Assembly: GCA_943359425.1 (NCBI GenBank)
Contig: CALRHN010000023.1
Location: 1-10,136, forward strand
DNA from: Candidatus Nomurabacteria bacterium
Lineage (GTDB): Bacteria > Patescibacteriota > Minisyncoccia > Phycocordibacterales > UBA9973
Reading direction: 5' to 3'
Length of the DNA: 10,136 nucleotides
Each line of letters begins with the position of its first letter. Position 1 is the stretch's first letter. A program made the position numbers and the translations under genes. Below the pieces are notes generated by a model. The model searched no databases, was not told where the DNA came from, and saw only the letters and a list, made by a program, of their open reading frames with translations. This document shows positions 1 through 5,443 of this stretch, one piece after another.

Positions 1-3
1 TCT

Positions 4-76
4 GCGCGGTTAGCTCAGTTGGTAGAGCGACCCCTTGACGTGGGGTAGGTCAGAGGTTCGACTCCTCTATCGCGCA
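4..76 (+). tRNA. tRNA-Val (anticodon GAC)
   Basis: A complete 73-base cloverleaf. The 7-bp acceptor stem pairs GCGCGGT (4-10) with ATCGCGC (69-75), including one G-U pair, and A76 is the discriminator base. The D-arm contains the usual AGCTCAGTTGGTAGAGC block. The anticodon stem ACCCC/GGGGT encloses the loop TTGACGT, giving anticodon GAC, which reads GUC/GUU valine codons. The T-arm is GAGG-TTCGACT-CCTC. The 3' CCA is not encoded (76 is followed by CTG), so maturation would need 3' trimming and a CCA-adding enzyme. The next gene starts only two bases downstream. Confidence 0.97.
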
Positions 77-78
77 CT

Positions 79-819
79 GTGAAGAAAATAGACATCGTCG
101 TTTTGGCAGCAGGACACGGCAAGCGAATGCAATCGGAAACTCCGAAGGTTCTTTCTCTGCTCCACGGCAAGCCACTCATAAAACATCTCCTCGAAAATAT
201 CGCTCTATCAGGTGTCTGCGAATCGCCCGTCATCGTCGTCGGACAAAAGAGGGAAGTCGTCATGGCCGAACTCGGTGACAAGTATCGATATGTATTCCAA
301 GAAGAACAACTTGGTACTGGACATGCTGTCTTGTCGGCGGAAACAGTTCTCAAAGACAGTGCGGAGAATGTTCTCGTTCTCTACGGCGATCAGCCGTACA
401 CATCTGCCGAGACAATACGCAAACTAAGCGAGGCGCATATCACGCAAGGCAATGACATGACGATGGCGACAGTACAACTGCCGGATTTTTCCGATTGGCG
501 AGCGAGTTTCATGTCACATGGACGAATCGGTCGTGACGGCGCGGGGAATATCTCCGGAATCATTTACGGGAAGAATTTGACACCTGAACAACTTGCCATT
601 ACCGAAGTCGATCCCGCATTGTTCTGTTTCAAGGCGAGCTGGCTTTGGCCGTCTCTGCGAAAATTGAAGAATGAAAACAGTCACGGCGAATACTATCTTA
701 CTGATCTTGTCTCACTCGCTTGTGCGGAAAAAGCGAAACTCGGTTCGATCTCAATAGAAGCCAAAGATGCCGTCGGCGTGAACACGCGCGAGCATCTCGA
801 ACTTTTGCATACAATATAA
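79..819 (+). CDS. GlmU-type N-acetylglucosamine-1-phosphate uridylyltransferase, single domain
   Basis: The product (246 aa) should transfer UMP from UTP to GlcNAc-1-phosphate, giving UDP-GlcNAc for peptidoglycan and surface glycans in the cytoplasm. Seen: the nucleotidyltransferase signature LAAGHGKRM at residues 9-17 with K23 of the following PK, the uracil-binding QLGTGHA (77-83), YGDQP (102-106) with the probable metal-binding aspartate D104, GRI (148-150), GEYYLTD (203-209), and GVN (233-235) with N235 at the expected second metal-ligand position. Bifunctional GlmU is about 450 aa; the left-handed beta-helix acetyltransferase half is absent here, so acetylation must be done elsewhere or the sugar arrives already acetylated. 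The start is GTG at 79: the signature begins nine residues in and no other in-frame start fits. No Shine-Dalgarno can be assigned because the tRNA ends at 76. A related NDP-sugar pyrophosphorylase specificity is possible. Confidence 0.88.
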   Translation: MKKIDIVVLAAGHGKRMQSETPKVLSLLHGKPLIKHLLENIALSGVCESPVIVVGQKREVVMAELGDKYRYVFQEEQLGTGHAVLSAETVLKDSAENVLVLYGDQPYTSAETIRKLSEAHITQGNDMTMATVQLPDFSDWRASFMSHGRIGRDGAGNISGIIYGKNLTPEQLAITEVDPALFCFKASWLWPSLRKLKNENSHGEYYLTDLVSLACAEKAKLGSISIEAKDAVGVNTREHLELLHTI

Positions 820-827
820 ACAAATTA

Positions 828-862
828 TATAGCATCAAACGACGGCCGTCGTTAATGCTATA
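828..862. terminator. Palindromic hairpin between convergent genes
   Basis: TATAGCAT (828-835) pairs with ATGCTATA (855-862), then after a small internal loop AACGACGG (838-845) pairs with CCGTCGTT (846-853). It lies between the uridylyltransferase stop at 819 and the trxB stop at 865, where a two-way terminator is expected. Neither side has a strong T-run, so intrinsic termination may be weak. Confidence 0.55.
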
Positions 863-864
863 AA

Positions 865-1791
865 TTATTGCGCGTGCAGGTAGAGGTAGAGATCCTCGAG
901 CGCTTTGACAGCGTCTCCGGCGGCGATATTGTTCTGATGGTATTTGCCGTTCGTGGCGTCTCCTGCGGCCCAAATGCCTGCGACTGACGTGCGTTGTGTC
1001 ATGGGATCGACGACGATTTTCTTATTCGCATCGAGGGCGAGAATGCCTGCGGCGAAATCAGTGTTCGGAAGCTGTCCGACTTCGACGAAGATGCCGGAGA
1101 CCGGAAGGGTGACTGGTTCGCCGCCATTTTTATCTTTATATGTGATGCCTGTGACAAAGTCAGCGCCCGTGACTTCGAGTATGTCGACATTCTTCACTGC
1201 CTTCATTTTCGAATTGGCGAGAACTTTCTCGACAGTTATGGCGTCGGCCTTGAATTCCGGACTGCGATGGAGAAGCGTGACGCTCTTGCAGTAGGCGAGG
1301 AGCTGGGCTGCCGTTTCGAATCCTGCATTGCCTCCGCCGATGACGGCGACATCCATATCAGCAAAGAGCGGTCCGTCGCACGAGGCGCAGTAAGTTACGC
1401 CCCTGTTCTCGAAAACATCGGCGCCTTTGGCTTCGAGTTTGCGGCGGCCAGAACCGGTGCTGACAAGAATGGTTTTTCCAACGAAAGCCTTGCCGGCGTC
1501 CGTTGTGACGGAAAAACCGCTTTCAGTTTTCGCCAAGCCGGTAACTTTTTGTCCTTCTTCTATATCGAGGAATTCACCCTTATATTCTTCGACGTGCTTC
1601 TTGAAATTTGCGGCGAGGTCGTTTCCAGAGAGAGACGGCGTGCCGATCCAGTTATATATCTGTTCGGACACGACCGATTGCCCGCCCCATTCAGCGGTTA
1701 TGAGAAGCGTTTTCAGCCGTTTGCGCGCAGCGTAGACAACGCCTGCCGCGCCTGCCGGTCCGCCTCCGAGAATGATCACGTCGTAAAGCAT
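865..1791 (-). CDS. trxB: Thioredoxin reductase (AhpF-like subgroup), FAD- and NAD(P)H-dependent
   Basis: A 308-aa flavoprotein disulfide reductase of the low-molecular-weight TrxR family (usually 300-320 aa), passing electrons from NAD(P)H through FAD and a redox disulfide to a thioredoxin-like partner in the cytoplasm. Seen: FAD-binding GGGPAG (9-14), active-site CASC (135-138) inside GVTYCASCDGPLF, nucleotide-binding GGGNAG (152-157), and the C-terminal FAD motif AGIWAAGDAT (271-280). The text around the active site and GGGNAG resembles the reductase module of AhpF more than E. coli TrxB. The segment that sets NADPH preference reads HRSPEFKAD (175-183), so one arginine of the classical HRRxxxR is kept and the other replaced; NADH use is possible. 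There is no AhpF-type N-terminal extension. It starts at ATG 1791 after a leader without a Shine-Dalgarno. No thioredoxin or peroxiredoxin gene is nearby. Confidence 0.92.
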   Translation of the reverse strand: MLYDVIILGGGPAGAAGVVYAARKRLKTLLITAEWGGQSVVSEQIYNWIGTPSLSGNDLAANFKKHVEEYKGEFLDIEEGQKVTGLAKTESGFSVTTDAGKAFVGKTILVSTGSGRRKLEAKGADVFENRGVTYCASCDGPLFADMDVAVIGGGNAGFETAAQLLAYCKSVTLLHRSPEFKADAITVEKVLANSKMKAVKNVDILEVTGADFVTGITYKDKNGGEPVTLPVSGIFVEVGQLPNTDFAAGILALDANKKIVVDPMTQRTSVAGIWAAGDATNGKYHQNNIAAGDAVKALEDLYLYLHAQ

Positions 1792-1795
1792 AAAA

Positions 1796-1827
1796 TTAGT
1801 CTATAGTTCTTAGTCTTTAGTCTATAG
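1796..1827 (-). repeat. Paired 11-nt direct repeats in the trxB leader
   Basis: On the mRNA strand CTATAGACTAA occurs twice (1827-1817 and 1806-1796), 21 nt apart, with a partial copy AGACTAA between. The second copy ends four bases before the trxB ATG. An inverted third copy lies at 1918-1928, on the other side of the ftsZ terminator. The ftsA leader has the same geometry. Confidence 0.8.
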
Positions 1828-1856
1828 AAAACAAAAGTCCGCCTATAGATGAGGGG

Positions 1857-1865
1857 ATTATAGCA
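1857..1865 (-). promoter_or_regulatory. Extended -10 promoter for trxB
   Basis: Read on the minus strand, 1865-1857 is TGCTATAAT, a perfect extended -10 element. No good -35 is visible, because upstream lies the ftsZ terminator hairpin, but extended -10 promoters can work without one. Transcription would start near 1850 and give a leader of about 58 nt containing the paired repeats. Confidence 0.6.
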
Positions 1866-1870
1866 GTTAA

Positions 1871-1908
1871 AACAAACAAAATCCATTTTGCAATGGATTT
1901 TGTTTGTT
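1871..1908 (-). terminator. Intrinsic terminator after ftsZ
   Basis: A perfect 17-bp stem (1871-1887 with 1892-1908) closes a 4-nt loop TTGC. Read in the ftsZ direction the distal arm ends TTTTGTTTGTTTT, a U-rich tail. It lies 36 bp after the ftsZ stop and separates the division cluster from trxB. The stem is symmetric, so it may also stop transcription from the other direction. Confidence 0.8.
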
Positions 1909-1944
1909 AACTAAAGACTATAGACTAAGCACTAACGACTATTC

Positions 1945-3147
1945 TTATTTCTTCTGTCTGCGAAGGAAGGCGGGGACTGCGCTCCAGTCGTCGGCTGCAT
2001 CGTCGATGATGACTTCCTCTTCTTTCTTGTCGGCGCGCTTTACGTAGTCGGAGGGCATGCCGTTGTGGATCTCTTTCTTGTTGGAACCGGAAGGCATATC
2101 ATCGGACGGGATTACTATCGGAGGAGTTTTTGCTGCAGCAGCGGATGGCTGAAAGAGGCTCTTGCGCGGAGCGTCGGTCGGGAATCCTGTCGCGATGACG
2201 GTGACTTTGACTTCGCCCTTCTTCAAGCGGTCGTCCTTGATCGTACCGAAGATGACTTTCGCATCCTTGTCGATGGATTCGGTGATGACTTTCGCAGCTT
2301 CTTGGATCTCGTGAATGGTGAGATCGTCGCCGCCGGAGATGGCAAAGAGGACTCCTTTCGCGCCGTTGATCGAGAGTTCGAGGAGAGGTGAATTGATGGC
2401 TTCGGTTGCGGCCTTCTCTGCGCGGCCTTCGCCCGAAGCGCTGCCGATGCCCATGAGCGCAGAGCCTGCTTCGGCCATGATGGCCTTGATGTCGGCAAAG
2501 TCGACGTTGATGACGCCCGGAGTGGTGATGAGATCGGAGATGCCTTCGACTGCCTGACGGAGCACGTCATCGCACATGGCGAATGCTTCCTTGAAGCCCG
2601 TGTCTTTGCCTGCGATTGCGAGAATACGATCGTTCGGGATGACGATGATGGCGTCGACTTCTTTCTGGAGCTCATCGAGACCTTGTTCGGCTATGCGCAT
2701 GCGCTGGTTGCCTTCGAAGAAGAAGGGCTTCGTGACGACGCCGACGGTGAGGATGCCTTGCTCTTTCGATGCGCGTGCGACGATCGGTGCTGCGCCCGTT
2801 CCCGTGCCGCCGCCCATTCCGCAGGCGATGAAGATCATGTCTGCGCCTTTGATGGCGTCTTGGATTTCAGCTTTCGTTTCTTCCGCCGCGCTCTTGCCGA
2901 TGTCGGGATTCATTCCGGCACCCAGACCTTTCGTCAGATTCTTTCCGATGTGGATTTTCTTGTCGGCGAGAGAGTTGTGGAGATCCTGCGTATCGGTATT
3001 CATCGAGATGAACTCGACGCCGCGGACTTTTGAGTTGACCATGTGGTTGAGCGCGTTCTTGCCCGAACCGCCGACACCGATGACCTTGATGCGAGCGAAT
3101 GTTTCTACTGCAGGATTGATTTTTGGCAAAAAAATGAAATAAGCCAA
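1945..3147 (-). CDS. ftsZ: Cell division protein FtsZ
   Basis: The tubulin-like GTPase (400 aa) that polymerises into the cytokinetic ring. Seen: N-terminal KVIGVGGSGKNA (21-32), the tubulin signature GGGTGTG (112-118), NTD (50-52), the T7 catalytic loop NVDFADI (214-220), an acidic Pro/Lys-rich linker from about 325, and the C-terminal peptide DDWSAVPAFLRRQ (386-398), which in other bacteria binds FtsA. The start is not ATG. The longest frame opens at TTG 3147, with an AGAGG only two bases upstream; the next choice, TTG 3129 (giving MPKINPAVETF), matches the usual short FtsZ N-terminus better but lacks a ribosome-binding site. An ATG at 3169 is out of frame by one base. It is the last gene of rpsU-ybeY-ftsA-ftsZ, 189 bp after ftsA, with a long hairpin in the gap, and is followed by a strong terminator. 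Confidence 0.96.
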   Translation of the reverse strand: MAYFIFLPKINPAVETFARIKVIGVGGSGKNALNHMVNSKVRGVEFISMNTDTQDLHNSLADKKIHIGKNLTKGLGAGMNPDIGKSAAEETKAEIQDAIKGADMIFIACGMGGGTGTGAAPIVARASKEQGILTVGVVTKPFFFEGNQRMRIAEQGLDELQKEVDAIIVIPNDRILAIAGKDTGFKEAFAMCDDVLRQAVEGISDLITTPGVINVDFADIKAIMAEAGSALMGIGSASGEGRAEKAATEAINSPLLELSINGAKGVLFAISGGDDLTIHEIQEAAKVITESIDKDAKVIFGTIKDDRLKKGEVKVTVIATGFPTDAPRKSLFQPSAAAAKTPPIVIPSDDMPSGSNKKEIHNGMPSDYVKRADKKEEEVIIDDAADDWSAVPAFLRRQKK

Positions 3148-3235
3148 TGCCTCTTTGGACCGGCCTCATTTAGAGATGATTAAAAGAAAGTAACGTTTCT
3201 ATCATACCAACACGGGAAAGAAAAGCAAGCTGGGG

Positions 3236-3334
3236 GCAAATGCCCGCACTCACACCTTTTCTCACTGCGGGGCGCTCGGACAAAAGGGCGCGCGGCCCTC
3301 CTCGTTTCTAAAAGCTGCGAGTGCGGGCATTTGC
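3236..3334. repeat. 99-nt inverted-repeat element between ftsA and ftsZ
   Basis: GCAAATGCCCGCACTC (3236-3251) is perfectly complementary to 3319-3334. The register continues inward with CA/TG (3253-3254 with 3316-3317) and CTTTT/AAAAG (3256-3260 with 3310-3314). A smaller AGGGC/GCCCT hairpin sits inside (3285-3299). It begins two bases after the ftsA stop (3337), so ftsA-ftsZ read-through mRNA must contain it. It could be an attenuator or processing site, a structured RNA, or a non-coding palindromic element. The remainder of the gap, 3148-3235, shows nothing else clear. Confidence 0.8.
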
Positions 3335-3336
3335 TT

Positions 3337-4506
3337 CTACGGCAAGAACTGATTGAAAAGGCTCTTGAGAGATTTCTTCATTCCGCCAAAGCTTTTCTTG
3401 AAGCTCTGGCTCTCAGCCGCATCGCCGCTTGCGCCGCGGACGGAGAGTGCGAGTCCGAATGCGACGAACCATGATGAATCTTTGATCTTGCTGCGGTCGC
3501 CAGCCCATCCGTCAGGCGCGCCGAGACGCGCGGGAAGTCCGAGATATTCTTTTGCGAGCGCCGCGACTTTCGGAAGCGATGATCCGCCGCCGATTGCGGT
3601 GACGCCGGCAGGCAAGAGTCCGCTGCGTTTTATTTTTCGCAGATAGGCGTCGGCGAGTTCGAAAATATCGGAGAGGCGCGCGTCGATGATCTCGTCGAGT
3701 TTCTTGCGCGAATGATTCGTGATCATGCTCTCGATCTTCACCGCCTCCGCTTCTTCGAGGGAGATCTTCAGTCCGAGAGCGATGTCGTTCGTGATGTCTG
3801 CGGAACCGATCTTGCCCACGGCGAGGCCGACGAGGACGTTGTTTTCAAAGACTGCGAGCGATGTTTCTTCGGCGCCGATGTCGATGAGGAGCGATCCGGC
3901 AATCTTCTGTTTCTCCGAGAGAGCCATCATGCCGCCGGCAAGGGCGCTCGGGATGACGTCGATCGCTTCGACACCAGCTTCGGATGCGGCGGAGAGGAGG
4001 TCTTCGAGATGCTGTGAGAGGACGGTGACGAAGAGCGTCCGGACGTCAAGTTTCACTCCGTGCATGCCGATCGGGCGGCCGACGATCTCTTTGCCGTCGA
4101 GACGATAGAGAGTCGGCGATGCGTAAATGATCTTACGGTTGGTTATGTCTATCTGTTCCTCCGCCTCGTTCACGGCTTTTGTGATGTCGAGTGCAGTGAT
4201 CTCTCCGTCCGGTTTTGCGATGACGGCGCTGCCGACGGCGAGTTCAGATGCGACGCCGATGCCGGAGAGAGCGAGAACAGCGCGGCGGATGCGAATGCCC
4301 GCGCTCTGTTCTGCCGCTGCGACCGCTTTCTTGATGCATCCTGCAGCGAGGGTCGTGTCGGTGATATAGCCGTGGCGGACGCCTTTGGATTCGGCTGCGC
4401 CGGTGCCGATGACTTTCGGAATTTCCGCATCCTTCTGCCATTCAAGAACGGCAACGCGAGTTGCCGTTGTGCCTATGTCTATGCCAACGGTGATGGTGCG
4501 GGTCAT
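3337..4506 (-). CDS. ftsA: Cell division protein FtsA (actin-like membrane tether for FtsZ)
   Basis: An actin-fold ATPase (389 aa) that anchors FtsZ filaments to the inner face of the membrane. Seen: phosphate-1 motif VGIDIGTTATRVAV (7-20), the 1C-type insert region at about 80-160, phosphate-2 motif LLIDIGAEETSLAVF (206-220), adenosine motif VTAIGGGSSLP (302-312), and a basic amphipathic C-terminal helix, SFGGMKKSLKSLFNQFLP (372-389), matching the FtsA membrane-targeting sequence. Phosphate-2 is unusual: AEET replaces the common GGGTT, so nucleotide hydrolysis may be weak. It starts at ATG 4506 and ends TAG at 3337. Its leader has no Shine-Dalgarno but carries a pair of 12-nt repeats ending three bases from the ATG. 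It lies 62 bp after ybeY and directly before ftsZ, the classical partner order. Confidence 0.94.
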   Translation of the reverse strand: MTRTITVGIDIGTTATRVAVLEWQKDAEIPKVIGTGAAESKGVRHGYITDTTLAAGCIKKAVAAAEQSAGIRIRRAVLALSGIGVASELAVGSAVIAKPDGEITALDITKAVNEAEEQIDITNRKIIYASPTLYRLDGKEIVGRPIGMHGVKLDVRTLFVTVLSQHLEDLLSAASEAGVEAIDVIPSALAGGMMALSEKQKIAGSLLIDIGAEETSLAVFENNVLVGLAVGKIGSADITNDIALGLKISLEEAEAVKIESMITNHSRKKLDEIIDARLSDIFELADAYLRKIKRSGLLPAGVTAIGGGSSLPKVAALAKEYLGLPARLGAPDGWAGDRSKIKDSSWFVAFGLALSVRGASGDAAESQSFKKSFGGMKKSLKSLFNQFLP

Positions 4507-4508
4507 GG

Positions 4509-4541
4509 GTAGTTAGTAGAAAATAGAAAGTAGTTAGTAGA
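4509..4541 (-). repeat. Paired 12-nt direct repeats in the ftsA leader
   Basis: On the mRNA strand TCTACTAACTAC occurs at 4541-4530 and 4520-4509, with a 21-nt period, the second copy ending two bases before the ftsA ATG. This matches the trxB leader in repeat size, period and distance to the start codon. A weak -10-like TAGAAT lies just upstream (4550-4545, minus strand). Confidence 0.8.
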
Positions 4542-4568
4542 GCAATTCTAAAGAATGCGCAAACAGAA

Positions 4569-4967
4569 TTACGAGAATTTCTTGAGGAACTTTCTTTCTT
4601 CTCTGTCCATTGTACTACCATGATCGATTCCTTTCAAATGCAGCATTCCGTGGATAAGTAAGTATGCCAAGAATTTTTCGTACGTCATGTCGAAATCCGG
4701 AGCATTTTTACGCACCATGCCTTCTTCGAGCACGAGTTCGCCGGAGGAGGACGAGAGCGCGAAGGATAAAATATTTGTCGGACCGACTTTGCCGCGATAT
4801 TTCTCGTTGAGTTCGGCGGAAACCTTCTTCGTGGCGAAAACGACGGAGAGTTCGTACTTCGTGCCGAGAATTGTGTCCTTCATCGATACAAAAGGCAAGC
4901 GTGGAAGCTTGCCTTTTGTCATCTGATTGATTGCTACGGTTTGTGTGGATGAAGATTTCTTCTTCAT
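4569..4967 (-). CDS. ybeY: Endoribonuclease YbeY (16S rRNA maturation)
   Basis: A short (132 aa) member of the UPF0054 family, a zinc-dependent RNase involved in 16S rRNA 3'-end maturation and ribosome quality control. The diagnostic metal-binding motif HGMLHLKGIDH is at 106-116, with H106, H110 and H116 as ligands. YRGKVGPTNILSFAL (57-71) matches the family's conserved Y-R-x-K-x-x-P-T-N-V-L-S-F block. It is shorter than E. coli YbeY (155 aa) through a brief tail after the histidine motif. It starts at ATG 4967, eight bases after the rpsU stop, so it is probably cotranscribed and translationally coupled with the ribosomal protein gene. Codons 17-27 form a 13-bp perfect inverted repeat that resembles a terminator. 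Confidence 0.92.
   Translation of the reverse strand: MKKKSSSTQTVAINQMTKGKLPRLPFVSMKDTILGTKYELSVVFATKKVSAELNEKYRGKVGPTNILSFALSSSSGELVLEEGMVRKNAPDFDMTYEKFLAYLLIHGMLHLKGIDHGSTMDREERKFLKKFS
4888..4919 (-). repeat. Terminator-like inverted repeat inside ybeY
   Basis: ACAAAAGGCAAGC (4888-4900) pairs perfectly with 4907-4919 around a 6-nt loop. In the direction of ybeY the distal arm ends CCTTTTGT, giving a GC core plus a short U-run early in the gene. It could reduce transcription into ftsA and ftsZ, or only reflect coding constraint. Confidence 0.75.
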
Positions 4968-4975
4968 GTTTTAAT

Positions 4976-5224
4976 CTAGCGTCCGCGTTTCTCGCGTTCG
5001 ACGAGTTTACCCAATTTGCGGAGTTTATCGTTCGCCTTATTTCTCTTGATGCGCTTGAGCGTCGCATTCTTGGTAGCGAGTTTTGATTTCGGACGGTTGC
5101 TGTAGCGGATGGATTTGACCTTCGGGAGCGTGCCTGATTCCTGCATACGACGAGAAAAGCGGCGCAAGAGGCTCGCATTGTTCTCATTCTGGTTCTTTTT
5201 GACTTCAACGGTTACTTGCTTCAT
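4976..5224 (-). CDS. rpsU: Small ribosomal subunit protein bS21
   Basis: A small, very basic protein (82 aa from the chosen start) of the 30S subunit that acts near the 3' end of 16S rRNA during initiation. Seen: the N-terminal MKQVTVEVKKNQNENNASLLRRFSRR-type segment corresponding to the S21 pattern V-x-V-x-x-x-E-x-x-x-x-x-L-R-R-F-x-R, then GTLPKVKSIRY and a long Lys/Arg-rich tail. The frame stays open upstream to ATGs at 5251 and 5260, but the extra residues (MPFYGKLAP) are unlike S21, so ATG 5224 is preferred. It is the promoter-proximal gene of the rpsU-ybeY-ftsA-ftsZ cluster. No Shine-Dalgarno is visible. Confidence 0.85.
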   Translation of the reverse strand: MKQVTVEVKKNQNENNASLLRRFSRRMQESGTLPKVKSIRYSNRPKSKLATKNATLKRIKRNKANDKLRKLGKLVEREKRGR

Positions 5225-5258
5225 GGGTGCTAGCTTACCATAGAAGGGCATAGTGTGC

Positions 5259-5264
5259 AATATA
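5259..5264 (-). promoter_or_regulatory. Possible -10 element for the rpsU cluster
   Basis: The minus strand reads TATATT here, about 35 nt before the rpsU ATG at 5224, with no convincing -35. Transcription would begin close to the alternative ATG at 5251. It is back to back with the strong plus-strand promoter at 5278-5306. Confidence 0.35.
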
Positions 5265-5277
5265 GGGGATGGAAAGC

Positions 5278-5306
5278 TTGACTTTATTGTATAAATGTGC
5301 TAATAT
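5278..5306 (+). promoter_or_regulatory. Sigma-70-type promoter for the 5444 gene
   Basis: TTGACT (5278-5283), a 17-bp spacer and TAATAT (5301-5306), with TGC directly before the -10 making it extended. Start is expected near 5313, giving a leader of about 130 nt. This is one of the two best promoters in the window; the other, at 8201, has the same -35 hexamer and spacing. Confidence 0.82.
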
Positions 5307-5347
5307 ACGCTGGATTCTCATTCCTTGAAAACGCTGTTTTGAAAGGC

Positions 5348-5398
5348 GATATTCTTCGCCCTCTTTGCGAGTACCTCGCAGGAAGAGCGAAGAATATC
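5348..5398 (+). promoter_or_regulatory. Long hairpin in the 5' leader of the 5444 gene
   Basis: GATATTCTTCGC (5348-5359) pairs with 5387-5398. The same register continues through two single mismatches to GCGAG/CTCGC (5367-5371 with 5375-5379) around a 3-nt loop TAC, about 22 pairs in all. Flanking TTTTGAA can extend the stem with bulges. GAAAGG (5341-5346) can instead pair with CCTTTC (5423-5428) just before the start codon, so two conformations are possible. Confidence 0.75.
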
Positions 5399-5443
5399 CT
5401 TCAAAAATTTCACCAATTTTAACCTTTCAAAAAAAACAGTCTT

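Noticed and set aside
994..1806. 270-codon plus-strand open frame opposite trxB
   Set aside because: trxB is unambiguous on the other strand; this frame has no motif and no signals of its own.
1796..1928. Possible CRISPR or satellite array from the TTAGTCTATAG copies
   Set aside because: Only three 11-nt copies, one inverted and separated by a terminator, with no uniform spacers and no cas genes.
2867..3169. Separate small gene starting at ATG 3169 upstream of ftsZ
   Set aside because: Most of it overlaps ftsZ in another frame with a low-complexity basic product; kept only as part of the start-site question.
4060..4512. Plus-strand open frame opposite ftsA
   Set aside because: A shadow of ftsA, composed of antisense-type residues with no domain or promoter.
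5231..5260. Longer rpsU start at ATG 5251 or 5260
   Set aside because: The added residues do not look like S21, and ATG 5224 begins the conserved N-terminus.
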